DNA of 64,000 nucleotides, from positions 48,035-112,034 of the forward strand of contig CAZFAP010000001.1 of the NCBI GenBank assembly GCA_964516325.1, in the 5' to 3' direction. Every line of letters begins with the position of its first letter. Positions within the stretch are counted from its first letter, which is position 1. Both the position numbers and the translations under genes were made by a program. Below the pieces are notes generated by a model. That model did no database searches and was not told where the DNA came from. It saw only the letters and a program-made list of their open reading frames with translations. The stretch is from CAZFAP01 sp964516325 (lineage in GTDB: Bacteria > Auribacterota > JABMQX01). Of the stretch, positions 9,118-17,620 are shown piece after piece.

Positions 9118-9596
9118 CGTTTCTCTCCCTCTTGGTTGAACAACCATATCCTTTTTGCATCGCGGTTTGCGCCAGAAAGCTTCCCATCCAGGTCCCGTTT
9201 CCCTCGACGCAGAGACCTCGCCCTCTTCTCATAGCGAGGATAACTCAACCCGCCCAATTCAGGCAATTGTCTCAATCTTCCGCACAAAGAACAATGGAGC
9301 CTCACAGGGAAGCCGATTTTCTGCAATCAAACTGGTTGACAGCCGTCAAGAAGGGGGTTAGCTATTAGCCTGGGCGCGGCACGACAGAAAGGCGACTGAT
9401 TCAGGACTCGTCGGGCGACGCGAAATTTCCATGCCAAAGAGAGCGAAGGAGCCGCCGCCAAGGCTCTCACGCCAACAGGACGCGTCATGCCGCCACCAGC
9501 GGCGCGATTGCGAGGCGTACAAAGCGGACACCCTCAAAGAGATAGACCGGAACGCCGATTGCGCCCTGAAGTGTAAGAACAAGGAGCATTAACCTG
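9118..9596. other. Divergent intergenic region
   Basis: It lies between the S9 peptidase and the MFS transporter. A TTGACA at 9336-9341 is followed by only a poor -10 match, so no promoter is called. No gene or strong hairpin seen. Confidence 0.4.
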
Positions 9597-10922
9597 ATGC
9601 GGTTTCCAAACTTACTTGCCACGAAGCCCCGGCGATTCGCCGCCTTCTTCTGCTTATACCTCACCGAGGGACTTCCCCTTGGGTTCACGGCGACCGCCAT
9701 AGCGACGCAGATGCGCCGCCAGGGTGTCGGACCGGCTGCCATCGGGGTCTTTGTCGGAACCCTGTATCTGCCCTGGAGTTGGAAGTGGGTCATCGGGCCT
9801 TTCGTTGACGTTTTCTACTCCGACCGGCTTGGGCGGCGTCGGGCGTGGATCGTGGCGACGCAGCTCCTGATGGTCCTCATGTTGATGGTCGCCATGCCAA
9901 CCAACTACACGACGGAGATAAAACTCTTCACGTTGTTGATCATGGTCCTCAACGTTTTCAGCGCGACCCAGGATGTCGCCATTGACGCATTGGCCTGCAG
10001 TGTTCTCAAGGAAGAGGAACGCGGGCTGGCAAACGGGTTGATGTTCGCCGGAGCCTATGTCGGACAGGCGATTGGTGGATCGGGCGTCCTGCTCCTGGCG
10101 AGATATGTCGGGTTCAATACCACGTTCTTCTTCGTCGCCGCATGCATCTTGGCTGTTACTTCTCTTGTGTCGCTGAACCTGCGAGAGCCGAAGACGGGCA
10201 AAGTGTCCGCGTCGCCCGGGTCCTGGTTTGCGGTCGCCGCTGCCGAGATCCGAAGTTACTCTGTGAAAGCGGTCAAGGCGTTCTTCGGAACGCGGGCAGC
10301 ACGTGTCGGGCTTCTCTTCGCTCTCCTCCCCGCAGGGGCGTATTCTCTCTCCCTCGCGCTTCAGTCGAATTTAGCAGTGGAACTTGGCCTGAGCGATTCG
10401 GAAATCGCTGTTCTCGCCCTTGTGTCCACAATCATCTCGGCCGCTGGGTGCATCGTCGGCGGTTTTCTGTCTGACCGATTTGGGCGAAGGAAGATGCTCG
10501 CGCTGTACTTGGTGGGCACGGCCATTGCCACCGTTTACCTGGCGATAGTGATGTACGGCAAGAAATGGATCATGCCAATAGACCCCCGCATGCCGAGCCG
10601 GCCCCTCCCGCCACAAGCTCTTATCACTTCTTTTTGGGCGGCGAACATCGCCTATTCGGTCTTTCAAGGCTTGATGTACGGAACACGCACGGCGCTGTTC
10701 ATGGATATTTGTACGCCAGCAGTTGCGGCCACCCAATTCACCGCCTACATGGCGCTGCTCAACGTTGTCATCTGGTATTCCGCTATATGGCAAGGGAGGG
10801 CTATCGAGGCCTGGGGATACCCCGCCACCTTGATGCTCGACGCCGGCGCTGGACTTGTCTGCATCTGGCTTTTGCCCTTAATGACGAAGCCAACGCAGTC
10901 GGCTGCGTCCCCCGAAACCTGA
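9597..10922 (+). CDS. AmpG-like major facilitator superfamily permease
   Basis: 441 residues with about 12 predicted membrane segments, preceded by AAGGAG. The early motif FCLYLTEGLPLGF and the segment FSATQDVAIDALA are characteristic of the AmpG/PAT branch of the MFS (muropeptide permeases and acetyl-CoA transporters). GGFLSDRFGRRKM is the canonical MFS loop motif opening the second half. AmpG proteins import GlcNAc-anhydroMurNAc peptides for cell-wall recycling. No recycling genes are nearby. The neighbours are peptidases, so uptake of another peptide-like or small organic substrate is possible. It converges with the hydroxyproline operon, leaving 162 bases between stops. Confidence 0.8.
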   Translation: MRFPNLLATKPRRFAAFFCLYLTEGLPLGFTATAIATQMRRQGVGPAAIGVFVGTLYLPWSWKWVIGPFVDVFYSDRLGRRRAWIVATQLLMVLMLMVAMPTNYTTEIKLFTLLIMVLNVFSATQDVAIDALACSVLKEEERGLANGLMFAGAYVGQAIGGSGVLLLARYVGFNTTFFFVAACILAVTSLVSLNLREPKTGKVSASPGSWFAVAAAEIRSYSVKAVKAFFGTRAARVGLLFALLPAGAYSLSLALQSNLAVELGLSDSEIAVLALVSTIISAAGCIVGGFLSDRFGRRKMLALYLVGTAIATVYLAIVMYGKKWIMPIDPRMPSRPLPPQALITSFWAANIAYSVFQGLMYGTRTALFMDICTPAVAATQFTAYMALLNVVIWYSAIWQGRAIEAWGYPATLMLDAGAGLVCIWLLPLMTKPTQSAASPET

Positions 10923-11084
10923 TTTCGTCTTCGCCTCGGGAAACCATCCCATGACCTCCGTGCGGAATCCAAACCCGCCACCGTGCCAAGCGAAGAGGTT
11001 ATCGGACGCGCCATACACCAGAGCATTGGTCCCGTTCGCGGGGACATCGCTGTTTCATTGCGTTCCGACACCGCCGTCGCCTCG

Positions 11085-13448
11085 TCAAAACAATCGGTGC
11101 TCGGTTCTTTTTATAATCTCGTTCTGGAGGTCCGCGCCAAGCCCCACAAAATAGTCGCTGTAGCCGGCAACCCGTACAATCAGGTTTCGGTATTTCTCCG
11201 GATGCTTTTGCGCCTCACGCAGCGTTTCCGCCGTTACCACATTGAATTGGACGTGATGGCCGTCCATCCTGAAATACGTCCTGATAAGGTGGGCGAGCTT
11301 TGTGATCCCATCTTCGTCAGACAAAAGCTGAGGAGAGAACTTCTGGTTGAGGAGTGTCCCTCCCGTCTTGATGTGGTCCATTTTCGCCGCCGATTTGAGA
11401 ACGGATGTCGGTCCATTGTGGTCCGCTCCCTGAACGGGTGAAATTCCTTCCGAGAGTGGCTCCATCGCATTCCTCCCGTCCGGAAGCGCCCCGACCGTCC
11501 GCCCAAAGTAAATATGAACGGTCGTTGGGAGGAGATTGATTCTGTGGCAGCCGCCTCGGGGGTTTGGCCGCCCATCAACGGCATCGTAGTACGCGTCGAA
11601 TATTTGCTTCATTATCTCGTCGGCATAATCATCGTCGTTGCCGTATTTTGGCGTTTCGTATAAGAAGCGGTCTCTGAGGCTCTCGTCCTCGGCATAGTTG
11701 GTTTCCAGCGCCCGGAGCAGTTCTTTCATTGTGACATGTTTCTCGTCAAAGACATTATAGTTCACCGATGTCATCGCATCCGTCGCCGTCCCCAGCCCGA
11801 CGCCTTGAATGTAGCTCGTGTTGTACCGCGCACCGCCGTCGTGGTAATCCTTCCCCTTCTCTATACAATCGTCAATGAGCAGCGATAGGAAAGGTACGGG
11901 CACATACGTCGCGTACAGGCGCTCAATGATGTTGTTTCCCTTAATCTTGATGTCAATGAAGTGCCGCAACTGGATTCTGAACGCCGCAAACAGCTCATCA
12001 AATGTGCGAAATGAGGTGGGCTCCCCAGTCTCGACGCCGATTCTTTTGCCCGTTCCCGGATCCGCTCCGTTGTGCAGCGTGATCTCCAACACCTTAGGCA
12101 GATTGAAGTACCCGGTTAGAATGTAGGCTTCCTTTCCGAACGCGCCGCTTTCCACGCACCCGCTTGCCCCACCGCACCGCGCGTCTTCTATGGATTTTCG
12201 TTGCCGCATCAACTCCTGCACGATGGCATCCGTATTGAAAACCGAGGGCTGTCCAAAACCTGTCTTTACTATCTGAATAGCCCGCTTCAAGAAGCGATCG
12301 GGGTTCCTTTTGCTGAGTTGAATCATCGAACTGGGCTGGACGAGCCGCATCTCTTCGACGACGTCCAGAAGAACGTAAGAAAGCTCGTTCACGGCATCCG
12401 AGCCGTCCTGCTTTACCCCGCCCAGGTTGATCAGAGAGAAGTCCGTATAGGTGCTGCTTTCCTCCGCGGTAACGCCGACTTTCGGTGGCGCCGGGTGATT
12501 GTTGAACTTGATCCAGAAGGCCTGTAACAGTTCCCTTGCTTCCTCTTCGGTCAGAATCCCCGCTTCTATGTCTCGTTTGTAGAAGGGATATAGATGTTGG
12601 TCGAGTCTTCCCGGGTTGAACGAGTCCCAGGGATTTACTTCTGTGATCACGCCCACGTGCACGAACCAGTAATATTGAAGCGCCTCCCAAAACGTCTGCG
12701 GGGCATGGGCAGGGACTCTTCCGCAAATCTCCGCCATCTTCTCCAGCTCGTGTTTTCTTCTCGACTCCTTTTCTTTTTCCGCGAGTTCCTGAAGTCTCTC
12801 CGAATGGCGCCTGGCAAAAAGCATCAGCGCGTCGGCCGCGATGCTCATCGCCTTGAGTTCCTCGCTCTTATCATAAGCTTCTGGATCAGTGTAATAATCC
12901 AATCGCTGCATGCTTCGACGGATGTCCTCCTTCAGGTCGAGAAAGCCCTTCCTGTAGATTTTGTCTCCCAGCGCGGTGTGTCCCGGCGCCCGCTGCTCCA
13001 TGAACTCCGTGAAGACCCCGGCCTCATACGCCGCCTTCCAGTCCTCGGACATCTCCTGAAAGATGCGGTCTCTCATGGATTTCCCTGTCCAGTAGGGGAT
13101 GATGCGGGTCTCATATATCCTTCTTGTCTCATCATCCACCGCGTATGGAATTCGCTCCCGAGAATGCAGAATTTCAAGGTCTTTCAGTGAGTGAATACAT
13201 ATTTCGGGATACGTGGGAGTCGCTTTAGGCTCCGGTCCTCTCTCCCCGACAATCAACTCGCCCTCGCCAATGTATAGCCTTTTGTTCTCGAGAATATGCT
13301 TGAATGCCAGCGCCCGCTTGACAGGGATGGACCCTTCTTCTGCTAAATCGCCTTGATAGAAATCTGTAATTAGGATTGCGCGTTCGAGGCAGATGCACGG
13401 CTTTCGACTGACACTTTGTTCTCGGAGCCTTTGTATCCTCTCGTTCAT
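11085..13448 (-). CDS. hypD: Glycyl radical enzyme, trans-4-hydroxy-L-proline dehydratase (HypD) type
   Basis: 787 residues, full length. The glycyl radical loop RVAGYSD places Gly762, and the active-site loop SGCVESGAFGKE gives Cys431 and Glu433 of the dehydratase class (pyruvate formate-lyase has two adjacent cysteines instead). From memory of the Clostridioides difficile HypD structure, the substrate residues are H160, D278, S334, D339, F340, C434, E436, Y450, T645 and G765. Every one has the same residue here at an offset of -3 (H157, D275, S331, D336, F337, C431, E433, Y447, T642, G762). The reaction would be dehydration of trans-4-hydroxyproline to 1-pyrroline-5-carboxylate in the anaerobic cytosol. 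Its ribosome binding site (TAGGAGGAT) contains the stop of the activase gene, so the two are translationally coupled. Last gene of a five-gene operon. Confidence 0.88.
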   Translation of the reverse strand: MNERIQRLREQSVSRKPCICLERAILITDFYQGDLAEEGSIPVKRALAFKHILENKRLYIGEGELIVGERGPEPKATPTYPEICIHSLKDLEILHSRERIPYAVDDETRRIYETRIIPYWTGKSMRDRIFQEMSEDWKAAYEAGVFTEFMEQRAPGHTALGDKIYRKGFLDLKEDIRRSMQRLDYYTDPEAYDKSEELKAMSIAADALMLFARRHSERLQELAEKEKESRRKHELEKMAEICGRVPAHAPQTFWEALQYYWFVHVGVITEVNPWDSFNPGRLDQHLYPFYKRDIEAGILTEEEARELLQAFWIKFNNHPAPPKVGVTAEESSTYTDFSLINLGGVKQDGSDAVNELSYVLLDVVEEMRLVQPSSMIQLSKRNPDRFLKRAIQIVKTGFGQPSVFNTDAIVQELMRQRKSIEDARCGGASGCVESGAFGKEAYILTGYFNLPKVLEITLHNGADPGTGKRIGVETGEPTSFRTFDELFAAFRIQLRHFIDIKIKGNNIIERLYATYVPVPFLSLLIDDCIEKGKDYHDGGARYNTSYIQGVGLGTATDAMTSVNYNVFDEKHVTMKELLRALETNYAEDESLRDRFLYETPKYGNDDDYADEIMKQIFDAYYDAVDGRPNPRGGCHRINLLPTTVHIYFGRTVGALPDGRNAMEPLSEGISPVQGADHNGPTSVLKSAAKMDHIKTGGTLLNQKFSPQLLSDEDGITKLAHLIRTYFRMDGHHVQFNVVTAETLREAQKHPEKYRNLIVRVAGYSDYFVGLGADLQNEIIKRTEHRLF

Positions 13449-13450
13449 TC

Positions 13451-14251
13451 CTATCCTCCTACGGTGACCCGGATGCCGCAGCTTTCAAAACGTGTTCGGA
13501 GGTTTGTCATTGCATCGTCCGACGGCGGACGAACGCCCTCCATTGCATTTTTCCGGCGCAGCCCTCGATATTTCTCCGCCGCTATCGTGTGATAGGGAAG
13601 GAGCGAAACGTGCCTTATTGTTTTCGTCGAGACGATGAACTCGACAATCCCGAAGACGTTTTCTTCTGTGTCGGTTATCCCAGAGATGACAGGAAAACGG
13701 ACAACGACTGTTTTTGCCTGCTCATCAAGCGTTTTGAGGTTCTTGAGAATCATACGATTTGACACTCCCGTGTAGATTTGATGCTGGGCGTCGTCCATAA
13801 GCTTAACGTCATACAGGAAAAGGTCAACCTCCTCAACCACGGAGGCGAGCACGTCGGGGGCTGCGTAACCGGACGTGTCAAGACATGTGTGAATACCCCT
13901 CTTCTTGCATGCATCGAGAAGTCCCCGGAGAAATTCCGGCTGCATCAGCGGCTCGCCCCCCGACAAGGTAACCCCGCCGCCCGATTCATCAAAAAACAGG
14001 ATATCCCTTTCTACAATTTCCATAACCTCACGGACGTCAACCGCCCTGCCAACTACGTCGGTTCCGTCGGCGTGACCGGGCCCTTTGCGGCGGATTACCG
14101 AGATCATAGTCTCCCGATTCGGGTTTTGACCTTCCGGATTGTGGCACCACGGACATCTCAGAGGGCATCCTTTCAGAAAAACAGTTGTCCGGATGCCGGG
14201 TCCATCATGGATTGCATAACGTTTGATGTCAAACACCGTTCCCGTGGTCAT
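13451..14251 (-). CDS. hypE: Radical SAM glycyl-radical-enzyme activase (HypE/PflA type)
   Basis: 266 residues. CPLRCPWC at 29-36 is the C-x3-C-x2-C site for the SAM-binding [4Fe-4S] cluster. The N-terminal FDIKRYAIHDGPGIRT and GGGVTLSGGEPL are signatures of glycyl radical activases, which abstract hydrogen from the partner's Gly762. The region after the first cluster (about 40-75), where most non-PFL activases carry a ferredoxin-like insert with extra cysteine clusters, has no cysteines. This activase therefore resembles the short PFL-activase form. It ends 2 bases before the HypD start. It is 104 bases downstream of the aminopeptidase gene, in a gap with a possible AGGAAC/GTTCCT stem. The symbol is assigned by partnership with HypD. 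Confidence 0.85.
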   Translation of the reverse strand: MTTGTVFDIKRYAIHDGPGIRTTVFLKGCPLRCPWCHNPEGQNPNRETMISVIRRKGPGHADGTDVVGRAVDVREVMEIVERDILFFDESGGGVTLSGGEPLMQPEFLRGLLDACKKRGIHTCLDTSGYAAPDVLASVVEEVDLFLYDVKLMDDAQHQIYTGVSNRMILKNLKTLDEQAKTVVVRFPVISGITDTEENVFGIVEFIVSTKTIRHVSLLPYHTIAAEKYRGLRRKNAMEGVRPPSDDAMTNLRTRFESCGIRVTVGG

Positions 14252-14355
14252 GCATTCCTTCTCGCGTTACTTCAGGCAAGCCTCGAGCGCCCGGTGTCCC
14301 GGCCAACTTGCAGATTATGGGGTGAAAGGAACACTGGGGTCCCGGAGGGTTCCTC

Positions 14356-15744
14356 TCAGCAGGCTGACATGTCCTCAACTTCCTCAATCGTCTTTGGGAT
14401 TCTCTTGCCGAGCACTCTGTGCCCATCTTCCAATACCAAAACGTCATCTTCTATTCTTACGCCGCCGAAATCCCTATAGTTAAGAACCAAATCGTAGTTG
14501 ATGAATTGCAACCATTTTCGTTCCGCTTTCCATCGGTCTATTAGCTCAGGGATGAAATAGACACCTGGCTCCACCGTTACTACAAACCCCGGCTTGAGCG
14601 CCTTAGCCAGCCTCAGCGACCGCCAGCCAAACTCGGGACGCCTCCGAATGGAATCGGTATAACCGACGTAGTCCTCGCCGATGCCCTCCATATCATGGAC
14701 ATCGAGGCCCATCATGTGCCCCAAGCCGCAAGGGAAAAATAGGGTGTGCGCGCCCGCTTGCACAGCCTCTTCGGGGTTCCCTTTCATCAAGCCAAGGTCT
14801 ATCAGGTCGCAGGCCAGAATCACGCAAGCAGTGCGATGGACATCTCTGAACTCAATGCCCGGTCTGATTGCGTCAATGGCTTGCTCCTGCGCCCGCAGGA
14901 CAATCTGATAGAGTTCCCTCTGTCTCTCGGTAAACCTCCCGCCAATGGCAATGGTTCTCGTAATGTCGCTCGCATAATGCAGGGGAGACTCTGCCCCGGA
15001 ATCGTGAACAACAAGGTCGCCCTCTTTCAGAACATTTCCATGAAGGTGATTATGGAGTATTTGTCCCTGTCTTGAGAAGATGGTAGGGAAGGCAAGTCGC
15101 GCTTCCCTCGAGAGGGCAAGACCCTCGATGGCGCCCGCAATTTCCCTTTCATACATCTCGGGCCTCGAGGTTTTCATTGCGAGAGTATGCATCTCATAAG
15201 TAATATCGAGCGCCATCTCAATTTGCCGAATTTCCTCCACTGATTTTACTGACCTCTGCGCCACGACAGCCTTGATTAAGGGCTCGGAGACGCAAGGGGG
15301 AATTGCCGCAGCGTCTATCCCCAGAAGCTGCTTGAGTCTCAGCACATTGTCCGGCCGGTACTGGGGAAGAAAATGAATCCTTCTCGCCTGATCAAGGGCT
15401 TTCTTCAGTCTTTCCTCGAGTTGACCACGCGGCGCGCTTTCATGGATTCCGACTTGCTCGCATCTTTCCTTCAAGCTCGCCTGCGGTCCCTTCCAGATAA
15501 GGTCGTCAATCGTCGGCTCGTCGCCAAATAGGGTCTCCGTCCCCTCCTGGACATCAAGGACGGCAGCAAGCCCCGGCGAGTCGAGTCCACAATAGTAGAG
15601 AAACGAGCTGTCCTGTCGAAAAGGGTATGGGTTGTCTCCGTAGTTCATGGGACTGTCGTCATGACCGAGTAGAAGGATCAGTCCTGCTTGTACAGCTCGC
15701 CTCAATCGCTCACGTCTTTCCATGTAAACGTTCGCAGGAAGCAC
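14356..15744 (-). CDS. M24 family Xaa-Pro aminopeptidase
   Basis: 462 residues. An aminopeptidase P N-terminal domain (about 1-170) is followed by the pita-bread catalytic domain. The five dinuclear metal ligands are visible: Asp in LVVHDSGAE, Asp in HYASDITRT, His in GLGHMMGLDVHD, Glu in VTVEPGVYF and Glu in GVRIEDDVLV. Such enzymes remove the first residue from Xaa-Pro or Xaa-Hyp peptides in the cytoplasm, releasing the imino acid from dipeptides. No signal peptide. The GTG start at 15744 is 3 bases after the symporter gene and uses the sequence around its stop as ribosome binding site; an ATG at 15723 is the alternative. Supplying free hydroxyproline to HypD is the inferred role. Confidence 0.88.
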   Translation of the reverse strand: MLPANVYMERRERLRRAVQAGLILLLGHDDSPMNYGDNPYPFRQDSSFLYYCGLDSPGLAAVLDVQEGTETLFGDEPTIDDLIWKGPQASLKERCEQVGIHESAPRGQLEERLKKALDQARRIHFLPQYRPDNVLRLKQLLGIDAAAIPPCVSEPLIKAVVAQRSVKSVEEIRQIEMALDITYEMHTLAMKTSRPEMYEREIAGAIEGLALSREARLAFPTIFSRQGQILHNHLHGNVLKEGDLVVHDSGAESPLHYASDITRTIAIGGRFTERQRELYQIVLRAQEQAIDAIRPGIEFRDVHRTACVILACDLIDLGLMKGNPEEAVQAGAHTLFFPCGLGHMMGLDVHDMEGIGEDYVGYTDSIRRRPEFGWRSLRLAKALKPGFVVTVEPGVYFIPELIDRWKAERKWLQFINYDLVLNYRDFGGVRIEDDVLVLEDGHRVLGKRIPKTIEEVEDMSAC

Positions 15745-15747
15745 TTC

Positions 15748-17544
15748 CTATTCCTCTTTCACGGTTTGTCGGCGCCGGCTGACCAGGCTGACGACGATCA
15801 GAGCTGCCACGGACAAGGCAATTGCGGGCAATACAGCGTCCAATTCCATAATCGAAGCTGGAAGCCAACGCCTCAGGAATCGCATTTCCTTCCAAGCTAA
15901 TGTGACCACCGTTCCGGAGGCGATGGAAGCTATGGCGCCTTGTTTTGTGGCGCCTTTCCAGAACATTGCAGCGACGAGACATGGCGTGATTCCAGAGCCA
16001 TAAACTGTATAGGCATAGAGCGCTTTCTGAAATACCGTTGTAGATTCTGCAAATGCAAGCGAAACCCAATAGCCTATCAAGCCGAGCATGAGCACGAGCA
16101 TCCTGCTCAGAAAAACGATTCTCTTTTCCGCAGCCTTCGGATTCACGTGAGTCAGGTAAACATCTTTGATAAAGGTTGTCGCCGGGACCAGGAGAAATGC
16201 ATCCGCCGTCGAAATGATGATTCCAACGACCGTTACCAGGAAAAGTGCCCCCAAGATTAATGGCATGAAATGCTTCGCCGCGTAAATAAGCACGTACTTC
16301 CCATTCTCCGGGTCCGGTATCATGCTCGCCGCAACCCAAGCAGCCGCGATAATCAAAAGTTCAATCGCCATCGCCGCAAAAATCATTACAGTGACAGCCG
16401 TTTTCGCTCCTCTTGCGTCTTTGCTGGCGAAAATCCGCTGGTATAGGTTGGCGTCGCCCAACACGAGAAGGAAGACGGGAAGACAATAGTTGATGAGTTT
16501 CGTTCCGGAATATACACCCCAGAACTCCATGTGATGCGGTCTGTCGCCCATGGCAGCGAATGCCGCCTGCATCCCGCTGAATCCTCCGGCTTTGTGCAAC
16601 AGCACAGGAAAAGCGACAATCATTGAGATAGTTATGATGGTCCCTGTTACGATGTCCGTGAAAGCGAGGCTGAGCAATCCTGCCGACATCGTATAGATGA
16701 TGATAAAAATGGCGGCGATGACGGTGGCTTTTCCGGCTGTCAGCCTCGGTTCCGATAGGACAAGCTTGCCGTGCTCGGGTAGCGAGCCAATTCGATACAA
16801 TTTTGTTCTGTTGCCCACGTGCTCGCCGTAGCCACAGAACACCACTTTTGCCATGCTGCCTTCCTTGATGGCGACACGATTCTTGACCTTTTTAGACTCG
16901 ATTTTCATCGAGGTAGCGGCAATCTCTTTCGGAGCCACGACAGCGATTTCAAAAGTTCGGACGCGATTTGACCAACTGTCGCCTTCCCGAACATGGAAGG
17001 TGATGGCTGTTGATCCCCTCCAGCCTCTATCGGGTTGAAATTGCAGGTACCCCTTTTCGACTTGGGATTTCGTGAGTTCGTCGTGGACTTTTACTGCAAT
17101 AGGCTCCTTTTTGCCTGCGATTACTTCCAGAACCATGCCCCCGGCATTAAATTGATAGCTCACGATCACCATATAGGCAATGATGAGCGCAACTACAGAC
17201 AACAACCTCGCCGCGGGACCATACCGTTTTCCAACGATCTCAGGAACGCTAACAGCCTCCGATCTCCGAGCCTTGCCGGCTACGAGTGACAGGAGTATCA
17301 TTCCGATGAAGGTGCCCACAGGGAGGATGAACGCGGCCAGTCCATCTCGATAAGCCTGCCCCGCATTCCCGACAATTGACCCTGTGCCAATCCAGGCAGC
17401 GAGCATCGTGCAAACAACAATCCAGGGCGACAGGGACCTTCCTGCTACCGAGAAATCGGCGCCGGTTCTAATCTGCCGCGATTTGTATATCGCAATCCCG
17501 GTGAGAACCAATAAATATGCGAATATGGCAATGAGGTAGGTCAT
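15748..17544 (-). CDS. Sodium:solute symporter (SSS family) with a large periplasmic insert
   Basis: 598 residues. The SSS core is recognisable: first helices with FSVAGRSLSPWIV, SYQFNAGG in helix 4, MSAGLLSLAFTDIVTG in helices 5-6 and later helices to about 590. Between helices 4 and 5, where relatives have a short loop, residues about 145-272 form a soluble insert. This loop faces outside in the PutP/vSGLT topology. The insert contains LQFQPDRGWRGSTAITFHV and LYRIGSLPEHGKLVL, which look like parts of cadherin-like (tandem-95/VCBS type) beta domains. The SSS family includes proline, amino acid and sugar symporters. Here proline, hydroxyproline or dipeptide uptake is inferred from the operon. 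The insert may bind substrate or dock the exported peptidase. Confidence 0.85.
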   Translation of the reverse strand: MTYLIAIFAYLLVLTGIAIYKSRQIRTGADFSVAGRSLSPWIVVCTMLAAWIGTGSIVGNAGQAYRDGLAAFILPVGTFIGMILLSLVAGKARRSEAVSVPEIVGKRYGPAARLLSVVALIIAYMVIVSYQFNAGGMVLEVIAGKKEPIAVKVHDELTKSQVEKGYLQFQPDRGWRGSTAITFHVREGDSWSNRVRTFEIAVVAPKEIAATSMKIESKKVKNRVAIKEGSMAKVVFCGYGEHVGNRTKLYRIGSLPEHGKLVLSEPRLTAGKATVIAAIFIIIYTMSAGLLSLAFTDIVTGTIITISMIVAFPVLLHKAGGFSGMQAAFAAMGDRPHHMEFWGVYSGTKLINYCLPVFLLVLGDANLYQRIFASKDARGAKTAVTVMIFAAMAIELLIIAAAWVAASMIPDPENGKYVLIYAAKHFMPLILGALFLVTVVGIIISTADAFLLVPATTFIKDVYLTHVNPKAAEKRIVFLSRMLVLMLGLIGYWVSLAFAESTTVFQKALYAYTVYGSGITPCLVAAMFWKGATKQGAIASIASGTVVTLAWKEMRFLRRWLPASIMELDAVLPAIALSVAALIVVSLVSRRRQTVKEE

Positions 17545-17620
17545 TTTGATGTCCCTGCCCGTGGAGAGTTCAATCTCCGGATGGGACGCCCCAAGACCAT
17601 GAACATTGGAACCGATGCTG

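Noticed and set aside
9336..9360. TTGACA as promoter of the MFS gene
   Set aside because: No acceptable -10 at 16-18 bases, and it lies 250 bases from the start codon.
11085..13448. Pyruvate formate-lyase identity for the glycyl radical enzyme
   Set aside because: The active-site loop has GCVE with one Cys, not the adjacent Cys-Cys of pyruvate formate-lyase.
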